Source: CAWBRT01 sp963791145 (GTDB taxonomy: Bacteria > Acidobacteriota > Terriglobia > Terriglobales > Acidobacteriaceae). Taken from it: a stretch of 64,000 bases of DNA. The stretch lies in NCBI GenBank assembly GCA_963791145.1, contig CAWBRT010000005.1, positions 124,001 to 188,000 on the forward strand, read 5' to 3'. This document shows, piece by piece, positions 9,320-17,948 of the stretch. The notes under the pieces were generated by a model, which was not told the DNA's origin, made no database searches, and was given only the letters and a program-made list of their open reading frames with translations. The position numbers and the translations under genes are program-made. Each line of letters starts with the position of its first letter. The first letter of the stretch is position 1.

Positions 9320-9516
9320 ATGACGAAGAACAGCAATCTATCTGCGATTGCAAAGGAACTCGGCGCCGAGGGGGCAATAAGAGAGCGAAGCAGCTAAGCC
9401 CGGAGCAGCGAACGGAGATCGCTCGAATGGGCGCCGAGGCGTATTGGGCGAAGTACCCTGACCGGAAGAAGACGGCAAAGGAATCGACCCCCACAGGCAA
9501 GAAGCGGAAGCAGTAA
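9320..9516 (+). CDS. Small basic KGG-type protein, frameshifted
   Basis: An approximately 65-residue, strongly basic protein. The start ATG 9320 gives MTKNSNLSAIAKELG. A frame change near 9375 leads to GGNKRAKQLSPEQRTEIARM and WAKYPDRKKTAKES. The GGxxRAxxLSPEQRxEIARxG pattern resembles small KGG-motif/stress-type proteins that may bind DNA; this is similarity only. It is expressed from a promoter that shares its spacer element with the divergent resolvase, so it may be part of the element's lysogeny-like switch. Confidence 0.55.
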
Positions 9517-9628
9517 GGCCGCAACAAGATCCGGATAGCCTCGGCTAGCTACCGCAGGCGATACGGGCCGGTTCTTCCCGCCGGCCCTTCCGGGCGCACA
9601 CGAATGGGAAGCCACAGGGGAGAGTGGC

Positions 9629-9862
9629 ATGACAAGTACATCGGCAACTCGAAAGGAAGATGCGTTTTCCCGTTGCATTGATAAATGGCTCAACGGAACA
9701 ATTCGTCCCTGGACTCGCGATGCCATGAAGCGTCACCTGGAGGTTGCGTTCAACTCGGGCGCAGGGGCACCACAAGCATGGCCTTGGGCGCAACGCAGAA
9801 CGGCGACAATCATGGTTGATGCACTCGCGCCTCAACTCAGGTATCGCTCGAACGACTCGTAA
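9629..9862 (+). CDS. Small hypothetical protein
   Basis: A 77-residue frame with GGGGAGAG before the ATG. The sequence has helical character (WLNGTIRPWTRDAMKRHLEV) and no recognised family. The following frames on the same strand also look protein-like, so this may be the front of a longer frameshifted gene continuing to about 9990. Confidence 0.4.
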   Translation: MTSTSATRKEDAFSRCIDKWLNGTIRPWTRDAMKRHLEVAFNSGAGAPQAWPWAQRRTATIMVDALAPQLRYRSNDS

Positions 9863-9909
9863 GACAGCCTCGACTTTGCTTCTAGTCCAAATGCTGAAGC
9901 CAATAACGA

Positions 9910-10634
9910 GTGGTTCGCGAACTGGTTAGGGGATGGCTGCAATCGACGAGCGGCCCCGAACTACCGAGCGATGAATGGCTCAATATGCGTACTGGAGAAA
10001 GCGGCAGTGAATACCTGTGGCGTCTAAGGCGATTAAGGAAGGACCAAACCGCCAGCAAGCCATCTACGCGCGAGGCGGCCATCCCAAACGTAGAATGGTC
10101 TGAACACCAGGCCATGGACGTATGGACGGTTCTCGCTGCACGATTCGCTAGGGCAGTGGATGACGGGATTAGTGATGCGCAAGGACGCTTATCCGAATTG
10201 TCCAAAGGCAGAAAGAAACGCCCTATTGTTAGTCTTGATACATGCGGGCGAGAACTGCACCACCAGCTTCTCACAGATTTACGAACGTCTACCGATCTCA
10301 GCAGCGCGGAGTGTTACCACGAGATTCAACGGGAAGCTCAGCCTAGCGCGCACGCTAAGCGAGGGAGAGCAGAGAGGCCCCCTCGCAACGAGTTTGATGA
10401 GAAGCGGGATGCAATCATCTTCACGGCAATAAAGGCAGGGCTTAAAGGTAGGGAGTATCGCAAGTTCTTGGATGATAACCACTGCGATCTCTGCTCTGAC
10501 TGGTCAAGAAATTATGGATGGCCAGGGAGTTATGCTGCTGCCACTTCAAATGCGAAAAGTGGGCTCGCCGGATCACCCTAGAGAAAAATCGAGCCAAGGG
10601 CAGAATGAAGCAGCAATCGAGCCCGGTGAACTGA
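9910..10634 (+). CDS. Hypothetical protein, frameshifted
   Basis: A charged protein of about 240 residues. The most family-like part is near the end (NEFDEKRDAIIFTAIKAGLK, EYRKFLDDNHCDLC). After a frame change near 10545 it continues as KWARRITLEKNRAKGRMKQQ and stops at 10634. That basic helical tail and the DAI(I)FTAI...GREYRKFLDD block recur, as far as I recall, in cargo genes of acidobacterial islands. The true start is uncertain. Function unknown. Confidence 0.4.
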
Positions 10635-10880
10635 CAAGAATACTCCGGCTCCTCCTCAAAAGTCGCTTTAGTCTCTCTGAGCGACTTGCAGACCGATATC
10701 AGCACAACGCGCGACAGCGCTCAACACCCGCATAAACACTGCTTACAAAGCACCCTTCTACTCGCAAAATACTCATCAGTTCGTGACAGACTATAGCAAT
10801 AGAGCCATTCTATGGCTGCCACCGCTAACAGTATTTAGTAGCGAAGCGGGGGCCGCACCTCGTTAGAGGCCGGGTCGCGG

Positions 10881-11105
10881 ATGGGCCAGCAGGGACAACT
10901 ATGTCTAGACGACCAGCAAACAGGAACAGAAATTGCCGGCGGAGAAGGTTTGGGTTGGGGTCGGGGGTGGCGCCGGCAACTTGCGCGACAGTTACGGCAA
11001 TGCCGCGCGGCGCTTTGGCCGCACGCGCGCTGGGCGCCGGCGCCGAATGAGACGCTATCCCCGATGCTGGCCGCGCAATTAGCAAAGAGAGATGGCTTCG
11101 CATGA
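10881..11105 (+). CDS. Possible small hypothetical protein
   Basis: A 74-residue frame ending RDGFA, with the stop overlapping a following ATG (ATGA). The Trp/Arg-rich middle (WGRGWRRQLARQLRQCRAAL) has no recognised family. The opposite strand also has an open frame here, so coding status is weak. Confidence 0.2.
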   Translation: MGQQGQLCLDDQQTGTEIAGGEGLGWGRGWRRQLARQLRQCRAALWPHARWAPAPNETLSPMLAAQLAKRDGFA

Positions 11106-11178
11106 GTACAGAGGCAACTGCAACAACACAACCGCAGTGAGAGCGCGGCTGTTTTTGAGAAATGAGAGGTGACGAGAA

Positions 11179-11360
11179 TGCGGAAATTGCTGAACACGAT
11201 TCACGGTCAGGGAGTACGCACGCTAAGAAGGCATCACGATACAGACCGCATACCGCTGTATATGGGACGGCAAGTCAGCGCGACGCAGTACTTAGGTAGC
11301 TGGCTTATCTCTGCGGATGGACAGACGATGACACAACGAGCTAGCGGTGTCGCGCAGTAA
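11179..11360 (+). CDS. Possible small hypothetical protein
   Basis: A 60-residue frame with a good GAGGTG Shine-Dalgarno sequence 7-8 bp before the ATG and a hairpin just after its stop. The sequence (MRKLLNTIHGQGVRTLRRHH...YLGSWLISADG) matches no family I know. Confidence 0.35.
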
Positions 11361-11368
11361 ACAACAAA

Positions 11369-11390
11369 AGCGCACCGGCCAGGGTGCGCT
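11369..11390 (-). terminator. Hairpin, possible terminator
   Basis: Perfect 8-bp arms (AGCGCACC / GGTGCGCT) have a 6-nt loop and are followed on the minus strand by TTTTG. It lies 8 bp after the stop of the small plus-strand frame, so it could act in either direction; the T tract favours the minus strand. Confidence 0.4.
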
Positions 11391-11470
11391 GGAATGGAAG
11401 CTTAATTGACAAACGAATCATATCTAGAACACAGCAGACCGCAAGGGATTCGCTTCACAGTGTGACCTTC

Positions 11471-11717
11471 ATGGCCATCGCTAGGGCGAGTTCGCGGTCA
11501 GTGCGGAGCGATTCTTTCTCTCCTTCGGCAGCACAAGGGCGAATGGGTTGAACTATCGCACCTACTTCGAATCGCTGCACAGTATAGGCGCATGATACGA
11601 GCTACGGGCGGCTGGATACGTATAGAGAACAAGAAGGCGAGGATTAACGGCAAGGTTAATGGGTGGTTTAGCTTAGTGTCTGAACGAGGCGAGCGCGGAG
11701 GTGAGAGCTATGCCTAA
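11471..11717 (+). CDS. Helix-turn-helix domain protein of a mobile element, frameshifted
   Basis: The supported part is the frame ending at 11717: AILSLLRQHKGEWVELSHLL, then RIAAQYRRMIRATGGWIRIE, then KVNGWFSLVSERGE. This is a small winged-helix pattern seen in phage-like elements. No start codon exists in that frame, so a frameshift near 11510 is assumed, with ATG 11471 as a possible beginning. The stop overlaps the start of the next gene by 8 bp, indicating an operon. Confidence 0.4.
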
Positions 11718-12577
11718 GAGTGTAGTGGACGGAGAGGGAGTGTGGCGCTCAGATAAACTAGCGAAGGTCAATACGGACTGGATGCGTGCGGAGTTTGCGA
11801 ATCTAGATTCCACTGGCGCTAGCAAACGGCACATTTGAGGCGGAGCCTCGGCGTGTGTGGAGTGTGGTGTACAGCTACAACCGGCCGAGCGTGACTGTTG
11901 AGACAGTCGAGCAGATCCTCCGGGCCTATCGGGCCGCCGGGATGCTGTTCCTGTGGACCGACAGCTCAACCATGAAAGTCTGGGGATACTTCCCAGGTAT
12001 AGAGAAGCCGGGCAGGCTGCCAGCCCAAAGCCGCCTAAAGAAGAAGCATGAGGCGATCGGGCCCGAGCCGCCGGAAGGCGACCTCCGCCATTATCTGGAA
12101 TCCACGCGAAACGGCGCGGCTAGCCATTGGGTAGCCACTGGCCAGCCAACGGCTAGTAATGCTTTGGCTTTGGCTTCTGGCTCTGGCTTATGTACTGGCT
12201 TAGGTAAAACCTCTTTGTCCGAAGTAGAAAACACTTCGGACCAGGAGAATGAGTCAGAATCAGCTTCGATTGTCATCCAGAAGAAGAAAAACCAGCCATC
12301 CCCTGAAGCCGGGAGATTAGCTGCCCTCCAGAGTGAGATCCATCGCAACAAACCAGACTACAGAATCACCCCGGCACAACTCCGTAGCTGGGCGGTGACA
12401 GCAGACCGGATGCTGCGCCTCGACGGACGCAGTGAGGAAAGCATTGTCCGGCTGATTCGGTGGGCTCAACAGGATGAGTTCTGGATGTCGAACGTTCTCA
12501 GCATGGAAAAACTGCGCGAGAAGTTTGACCAGCTGAGAAATGCGAGCACTGAGTGCCGGCGGGGGCAATGGGCATAA
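11710..12577 (+). CDS. Phage replisome-organiser-like protein, one frameshift
   Basis: An approximately 288-residue protein. The N-terminal 95 residues (MPKSVVDGEGVWRSDKLAKV ... ANGTFEAEPRRVWSVVYSYN ... WGYFPGIEKPGRLP) match the winged-helix N-domain of phage replication-initiation proteins. A long Ser/Glu-rich linker follows, then a C-terminal DnaD-like helical region (DGRSEESIVRLIRWAQQDEF, WMSNVLSMEKLREKFDQL). A one-base shift near 11803 joins the first 31 codons to the rest. It sits immediately upstream of a DnaC-like loader, so the two would recruit the host replicative helicase to the element's own origin. Confidence 0.7.
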
Positions 12578-12677
12578 ACGCTCAACATCGCAGACCGTTG
12601 GGTTTGATCATGTCGACTATGCTGCTGGTCGCGAGAAAAACGAAGACAGGGACGGTCCCATTTTAAAGGGAGGCACA

Positions 12678-13581
12678 TTGAGCACACAGGCAAGAGAACC
12701 AATGACCGAAACGGTAGAGCAGAAGCCTCGACGCGCTGGGTGGACGTCCTGAGCCGATTAGGCCAAGGTCCGCGGCCGATCTCCTGCGGAAAGAGACCCG
12801 CGACGATAACTGTGAAACACACGGCCCGTTCACTTCGGAGAGATTCCTGAATATCTGGAGCCGCTGCCCGACGTGCGCCAATGAGCAAGCCCGGAAATTC
12901 GAGCAAGAACGGTTGGAATATGAGGCGAAACGAGCGGAGCAACGACTGCAGCAGCGCTTGGCTGGCGCCACACCGCCCCGCTTTGCCGGTAAGACCCTAG
13001 ACACCTATCTTGCGGAAACCGAAGCGCAGCGGGTAGCACTGGAGGTTTCTCGGGGCTACGTCCAAGACTTTTCTGAGAATCTTGGTGCCGGCCGCTGTCT
13101 CGGGTTCCTTGGTCGCCCCGGAACCGGAAAAACGCATCTCGCTTGCGGGATCGGCGATGCCCTCGTGCGTGCAGAGTATCGGGTGCGGTACACGACCGTT
13201 ATTGACTACATCAGGACCGTCCGCGAAACCTGGAAGAGGGACTCCAGCCATTCCGAAGCGGAAGTGATAAAGGAATACGCCAATTATCAATTGCTCATTC
13301 TGGACGAGGTTGGCGTTCAGTTCGGCTCCGATGGGGAGCTGACGCAACTCACCGACCTTGTCGACCGTCGCTACCGCGAGCTAAAGCCAACGCTTGTGAT
13401 TTCCAACTGTGACCCGGAAGGGCTGGAGCGCTTTCTCGGCGCGCGGGCGGTAGATCGGCTCCGCGAGAACGGCGGGCGCATGGTGGCCTTCGACTGGAAG
13501 AGCTGGCGAGGACGCAAACCGGAAAAGCCGGAGCGTTCCGAAAACCCTGGTTCCAGCGAGCCTGTAAGTGCTTGCAAATAG
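12678..13581 (+). CDS. DnaC-like AAA+ helicase loader, two frameshifts
   Basis: An approximately 300-residue ATPase. A Cys-rich N-terminal segment (CGKE...CETHGPF...WSRCPTC) resembles the zinc motif of phage DnaC homologues. The AAA+ core has Walker A GRPGTGKTHLACGIG, Walker B LLILDEVG, a sensor-1 Asn (LVISNCD) and an arginine-finger region (FLGARAVDRLREN). The start is either TTG 12678 (GGGAGG 4 bp upstream) or ATG 12702. Frame changes near 12745 and 12790 are required before the long final frame. Its role is loading the replicative helicase during replication of the excised element. It follows the replisome-organiser gene. Confidence 0.8.
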
Positions 13582-13655
13582 GTCCGCGCGGTGGCCGACA
13601 ACCGGCGTTCCGGAAACAGATGTTTTCGGAGCGGTAAAGAGAAGCAGCTAACACA

Positions 13656-14972
13656 ATGGCAAGCCTCGGACAAAACGTGATGATAGACGCCCCCGACGAG
13701 CGTACTATCTCTGCCGAGGCAAACAGCGGCAATCCGCCGAAAGGAGATTTCGAGCGGATGGCCCGGAGGAGGTTTCAAAACCCTAGACCCGTTCGCCGCG
13801 GATCGTGGTGGTACATCCTGGTCCGTCGCGATTTCTTTGTAGATGAAAAGCTGGTTCGCAAGAACACGCGGGTAAAGCTGGCGCCGGCCACGATGCCAGA
13901 GCGGCAGGTTCTCAAAATTGCTTCTGAGCATCTTCGCGACCTCAACCAGGGCCTCGAAAATATTGGCTCGGCAACTAGCTTCGCCCACTACACCGACACC
14001 ACGTACATCCCGGTTGCACTGCGGAAGATGGCGAAATCCACACAAGACCGATACAGGGGCGTCATCAACAACTATCTGCAACCGGCCTTCGGCAAACTCG
14101 CATTACGCGATTTGACGCCTATGACTATTGATCGGTACTTTGCCGGGCTGGGTGACTCTGAACTAGCACAGGAGTCGCTAGACAAGGTTCGCGACGTGCT
14201 CGCCTCTATCTTGAAGCGGGCCATCCGTCACGGACTGCTGGTAAAGAACCCGATGGAGGGCGTCGAACTGCCGCGCGCCAAGCATGGGCGGGTGACTCAA
14301 AAGCCGGTGATCTCTTACGAGCAGTGCGAGCAACTGCTATCCCGCATACCGGAGCCATACTCGACGATGGTTCACGTCGCGATCTGGACCGGCCTGCGTG
14401 TGTCAGAGTTGATTGGGCTGAAGTGGGAGGACGTGCACGCCGACAGCCTTACCGTCGACGAACGATGCTGCCGCGGCGACTGGGGTGCACCCAAATCGAA
14501 CGCCTCGAACGCGACCATCGGCGTCGATGCGGCCGTGATCGAGCGGATTCACCGGCTGAAGAAGATCACCGTGGAGGTGAAAGCAGGTAGAGCAACCAGA
14601 AAGTACAAAATTGTGAAGGCGGACGGCCCGAAGGATCTGGTGTTTCAGTCGGTCAGAAAAGGCCGCCCGATGCGTGACAACAACATCCTCTCGCGATTCA
14701 TAAAGCCAGCCGCCAGGGCCCTCGGGCTCGGGTTCGTGAACTGGAAGTGCCTGCGCACCTCCAGGGCGACGTGGCTGGTTCAGGCCGGCGCCAATCCCAA
14801 GGACGTACAGGGACTGATGCGGCACTCGCGGGTCTCAACCACCATGGACATCTATGCGCAGATGGTGGCGGACTCACAGAGGCAGGCAATCGCGAAGGTC
14901 ACAGCCATGGTCGCGGCAAAGCGCGCGGAAAAAGAGCCGCTCGCAGTCGCGGCGAGCATGATGATCAACTGA
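13656..14972 (+). CDS. Tyrosine integrase of the inner element
   Basis: An intact 438-residue recombinase. The N-terminal arm-binding part includes RRGSWWYILVRRDF. The core-binding SAM-like domain contains KSTQDRYRGVINNYLQPAFG. The catalytic domain shows TGLRVSELIGLKWEDV (Arg I), a beta-region Lys near GAPKSNASN, LRTSRATWLVQAG (Arg II; the usual HxLR His is replaced, WKCLR), LMRHSRVSTT (His) and DIYAQM (nucleophilic Tyr). It ends 61 bp from the attachment repeat in tRNA-Phe and must be the enzyme that inserted the 12.4-kb element. Confidence 0.92.
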   Translation: MASLGQNVMIDAPDERTISAEANSGNPPKGDFERMARRRFQNPRPVRRGSWWYILVRRDFFVDEKLVRKNTRVKLAPATMPERQVLKIASEHLRDLNQGLENIGSATSFAHYTDTTYIPVALRKMAKSTQDRYRGVINNYLQPAFGKLALRDLTPMTIDRYFAGLGDSELAQESLDKVRDVLASILKRAIRHGLLVKNPMEGVELPRAKHGRVTQKPVISYEQCEQLLSRIPEPYSTMVHVAIWTGLRVSELIGLKWEDVHADSLTVDERCCRGDWGAPKSNASNATIGVDAAVIERIHRLKKITVEVKAGRATRKYKIVKADGPKDLVFQSVRKGRPMRDNNILSRFIKPAARALGLGFVNWKCLRTSRATWLVQAGANPKDVQGLMRHSRVSTTMDIYAQMVADSQRQAIAKVTAMVAAKRAEKEPLAVAASMMIN

Positions 14973-14978
14973 GAATTG

Positions 14979-14996
14979 TGCAACCAAATGCAACCA
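14979..14996. repeat. Tandem TGCAACCA, possible integrase arm site
   Basis: TGCAACCA occurs twice, 2 bp apart, between the integrase stop and the attachment core. Short direct repeats in this position are typical integrase arm-binding sites; binding is inferred. Confidence 0.35.
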
Positions 14997-15032
14997 GGTG
15001 GGGTTCAGGACAAGTGCTAAGTTACAGAAAAC

Positions 15033-15083
15033 ATGGTGGCCAGGGACGGAATCGAACCGCCGACGCCAGCCTTTTCAGGGCTG
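15033..15083 (-). repeat. Attachment-site repeat (within intact tRNA-Phe)
   Basis: This is the second copy of the 51-bp repeat also found at 2646-2696. It covers the tRNA 3' half, so integration regenerates a complete tRNA gene. Confidence 0.93.
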
Positions 15084-15109
15084 CGCTCTACCAGCTGAGC
15101 TACCTGGCC
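15034..15109 (-). tRNA. tRNA-Phe (GAA)
   Basis: A 76-nt cloverleaf on the minus strand: acceptor GGCCAGG/CCTGGCC, D-arm GCTC...GAGC, anticodon stem CAGCC/GGCTG with loop CTGAAAA (anticodon GAA), T-arm with GGTTCGATTCC, discriminator A and an encoded CCA. It is the integration target for the adjacent integrase. Confidence 0.97.
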
Positions 15110-15752
15110 AATCCGCGGATAGGGTCGCGAGGACTCTTCCGGCGACCGGGGATGGGAGGTGAATCGCCGGCGCCAACTCCCGGCTCATCACCTCGCCGAT
15201 TATATCAGCCCTGCCTGGATTGGCAAAAAGGCGCTCCAATCGCTGTTTCGGCGAAGCGGCCCACAGGCAAGCTTCTTCTTCGCCATGATCGCGTCAACGG
15301 CCGGGGCGTCACGGCGTCAACCCGTCGAGTCGACGCAACTCCCGGCGGTGCGTACGCCTTTTTCTCTTTTCCCCCATTAGCCCCATGGTTCATCCACGCG
15401 GATAGCCCTGGAGAACGAGAGCTGTTCTTGTATGCTTGTAAGGGACCAGCCTTACTACCGCCTTACTTCCTTGGTACCGTTGTGGTGCGCGTAATCGCGG
15501 TAGAATTAGGTGAATCGTTGCATTGGTTCATGCCAGCGGCGGCGCTAACATTGATCAGGTCGTATGCGAGGTTGAGTTCCGTAGGCTTGGCGGGCGGCCA
15601 GCGGGCCGGTGCCGCGGGTTGCGGCAGTGTGCTCCTCCGCGGTATTTCTCCGATGGGACTTCTCAGCTTTTCATGCGGCGCGAGTCGCGGTTCACCCCAA
15701 CAAGCTCAAAGACAGAGTTTGCCGGGGACCCCGAGGCAGGCGGATTAAGAAG
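15110..15752. other. Spacer between tRNA-Phe and mrdA
   Basis: About 640 bp in which I see no gene with family-like sequence or a ribosome binding site. It must hold the promoters of tRNA-Phe (minus strand) and the mrdA-rodA operon. The mreBCD genes that often precede mrdA are not here. Confidence 0.5.
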
Positions 15753-17948
15753 ATGTTCGGGCGCGAAGAGAAGGTTCCACAGAATCGGCTGACCGGGGTC
15801 CAGTATGTCATTCTGGGCATCTTCGCCCTGCTCGCTTTCGGACTCTGGCGTCTGCAGATTATCCAGCAGGAAAAGTACGACACCCTGGCGCAGATGAACC
15901 GCGTGCGCGAGGTTCCCATCCTGGCGCCGCGCGGCAAGATTCTCGATCGCGAAGGCCGCATCATCGTCGACAACTATCCGTCCTTTTCGGCGCTGCTGTT
16001 GCGCGATCAGAAGCAGACCACCTTTGAGCCTGATCTCGACGGCATCGCCGCCGGCTTGCATCTCGATCCCGCCGAGCTGCGCCAGCGGGTCAAGCGTTTG
16101 ATGGCCCTGCCGGGCTTTAACCCGATCTTCATCAAGTACGACGTCACGCCCGACGAGCTCGCTTTCATCGAGTCTCACCGCAACGAGTATCCCGAGCTCG
16201 ACACCATCACGGTTCATCGCCGCCTTTATCCGAAGAACGGGTTTGCCGCCCACCTCATCGGCTATGTCGGTGAAGTCAGCGAAGAGATGCTGAATCAGCC
16301 GCAGTTCCAGTTCTATGGCGTGGGCGACATCGTCGGGCAGTCCGGAGTCGAGAAGTACTACAACGATATCCTCATGGGCCAAAACGGCTCGCGGCGCGTG
16401 CTGGTGAACAGCCGTGGCAAGGAAGTCGGCGAACTCAGCGACAAGCAGGCCACCCCCGGCAAGCAACTGAAGCTGACCATCGACATCGACCTGCAGATCG
16501 CGGCGGAAGAGGCCCTGGCCAACAAGAATGGCGCCATCGTCGCCATGGATCCGCGCAACGGCGAAGTGCTGGCCATGGTGAGCCGTCCGGCGTTTGATCC
16601 CAATGCCTTTGCCGTTCGCATCAGCCGGCGCGAGTGGAATGACCTGGTCAATGACCCGGCCAAGCCCTTGCTCAACAAGGCTATTCAAGCGCAACTGGCG
16701 CCCGGCTCGGTGTTCAAGGTCATCATGGCGGTGGCCGGCTGGCAGGAGGGCATCGCGCAGAAGCTCATTGTTCACTGCGGCGGCGGTGGCACCTTCTACG
16801 GACGCTTCTTCAAGTGCTGGGTCAAGGGCGGCCATGGCAGCGTTAATTTCCCCAGGGCCATCTACCAGTCCTGCGATACCTATTTCTATACTCTGGCGGA
16901 GCGCCTCGGGATCGGCCGCATTGCCAAGTACGCCACCCTGTTGGGTCTCGGCCAGAAGACCGGCATCGACCTGCCGCAGGAAGTCAGCGGCGTGATGCCG
17001 AGCGAAGAGTGGAAGATCAAGAACTTCAAGCAGAAGTGGTTCGCGGGCGAAACCATTTCGGTGGGAATCGGGCAGGGGGCGGTGGCCACCACTCCGGTAC
17101 AGTTGATGCGTGCCGTCGGCGCCGTCACCTCCGGCGGCGTTATGCGCCGGCCGCATGTAGCCTTTCCCGAGCAGCTGCCTCCTCAGTACCTGCAAGCCGT
17201 CAATTACAACGAGGAGAAAGACATTCCCATCGACGAGCAGGGCTGGACGACCATTACCGACGCCATGGCCGATGTGGTGAATCCCATCGGAACCGCGCCC
17301 AGCGCGCACCTGAACGGCATCGACTTCGCCGGCAAGACCGGCTCCTCGCAGACCATCTCCAATATGATGAAGGCCAAGGTGGCCAACAAGGCGGCCTTCA
17401 GGGATAACGGATGGTTCGTCGGCGTTACCCCGCGCCGCAATCCGGAGATTGTAGTTGCGGTGCTGGTGGAGGGCGGCGAGCACGGCTATCTGGCCGCCCG
17501 TATCGCTGCCCAGATCGTCAAGGCTCACGTTGAGAAGCAGCGCGCGCAGAAGGTGAATGTAGCCAACGCAGCTCCGCAGGATAAGCCGCCCGAATCCAAA
17601 CCCGCGCCCCCCAAAACCGCCGGCTCCGAAGCTCCCGGCGCTGCGCCCGCGCCGCCTGATGCCGCCAAACCAGTCCCGCCCCGCGCCGGCAAAACCGCGC
17701 CGGCCGAGATCACCGGCGTCTTTGGCGGAACAGGCGGCGATATGCACGGCGGGCGTTTCCGCTTCTCCGAGAGCGGAACCTTCCAGCGACTGGTGGCGGC
17801 GCCGGGAATGGAAGCCCTGGCCGCCGCTCAAGGACCGAATGCGGGGAACGTGGCTTCCTCCTCGGCTAAGCTCCCCGAGCGGTGGCAGGACATCCCTGGT
17901 CTGCTGGCCGTCATTACGACTCCTTCCAGGAGCAGCCCGCGCAAATGA
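15753..17948 (+). CDS. mrdA: Penicillin-binding protein 2, peptidoglycan transpeptidase
   Basis: A 731-residue class B PBP that cross-links lateral-wall peptidoglycan in the elongasome, anchored in the inner membrane. Residues 15-36 form the single membrane span (YVILGIFALLAFGLWRLQII). The pedestal domain includes ILDREGRIIVDNYPSF. The transpeptidase domain has the SxxK motif with active Ser319 (PGSVFKVI), the SxN-like SCD, and KTG in FAGKTGSSQT. A Pro/Ala-rich C-terminal extension of about 100 residues (KPAPPKTAGSE...APAPPDAAKPV) exceeds the usual length of about 600-650 residues. Start ATG 15753 is chosen because the MFGREEK start places the membrane span correctly. Its stop overlaps the rodA start (ATGA). 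Confidence 0.95.
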   Translation: MFGREEKVPQNRLTGVQYVILGIFALLAFGLWRLQIIQQEKYDTLAQMNRVREVPILAPRGKILDREGRIIVDNYPSFSALLLRDQKQTTFEPDLDGIAAGLHLDPAELRQRVKRLMALPGFNPIFIKYDVTPDELAFIESHRNEYPELDTITVHRRLYPKNGFAAHLIGYVGEVSEEMLNQPQFQFYGVGDIVGQSGVEKYYNDILMGQNGSRRVLVNSRGKEVGELSDKQATPGKQLKLTIDIDLQIAAEEALANKNGAIVAMDPRNGEVLAMVSRPAFDPNAFAVRISRREWNDLVNDPAKPLLNKAIQAQLAPGSVFKVIMAVAGWQEGIAQKLIVHCGGGGTFYGRFFKCWVKGGHGSVNFPRAIYQSCDTYFYTLAERLGIGRIAKYATLLGLGQKTGIDLPQEVSGVMPSEEWKIKNFKQKWFAGETISVGIGQGAVATTPVQLMRAVGAVTSGGVMRRPHVAFPEQLPPQYLQAVNYNEEKDIPIDEQGWTTITDAMADVVNPIGTAPSAHLNGIDFAGKTGSSQTISNMMKAKVANKAAFRDNGWFVGVTPRRNPEIVVAVLVEGGEHGYLAARIAAQIVKAHVEKQRAQKVNVANAAPQDKPPESKPAPPKTAGSEAPGAAPAPPDAAKPVPPRAGKTAPAEITGVFGGTGGDMHGGRFRFSESGTFQRLVAAPGMEALAAAQGPNAGNVASSSAKLPERWQDIPGLLAVITTPSRSSPRK

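Larger units (their letters stand above)
2646..15083. mobile_element. 12.4-kb integrative element in tRNA-Phe
   Basis: The element is bounded by 51-bp perfect direct repeats and carries its own integrase next to the intact tRNA. Gene content is a serine recombinase, a replisome-organiser-like protein, a DnaC-like helicase loader, helix-turn-helix proteins and small proteins of unknown function. No capsid, portal, terminase, tail or conjugation genes are seen. Size and content resemble phage satellites or prophage-derived islands. A second integrase abuts the left repeat, so the locus is a tandem array. Confidence 0.85.

Noticed and set aside
10160..10432. A 90-codon frame on the plus strand
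   Set aside because: It overlaps the better-supported frame that yields the GLKGREYRKFLDD block and the basic C-terminal tail.
15663..17831. A 722-codon open frame antisense to mrdA
   Set aside because: It mirrors mrdA codons in GC-rich DNA, has Gly/His/Asp-heavy composition without family motifs and no ribosome binding site; mrdA is unmistakable.
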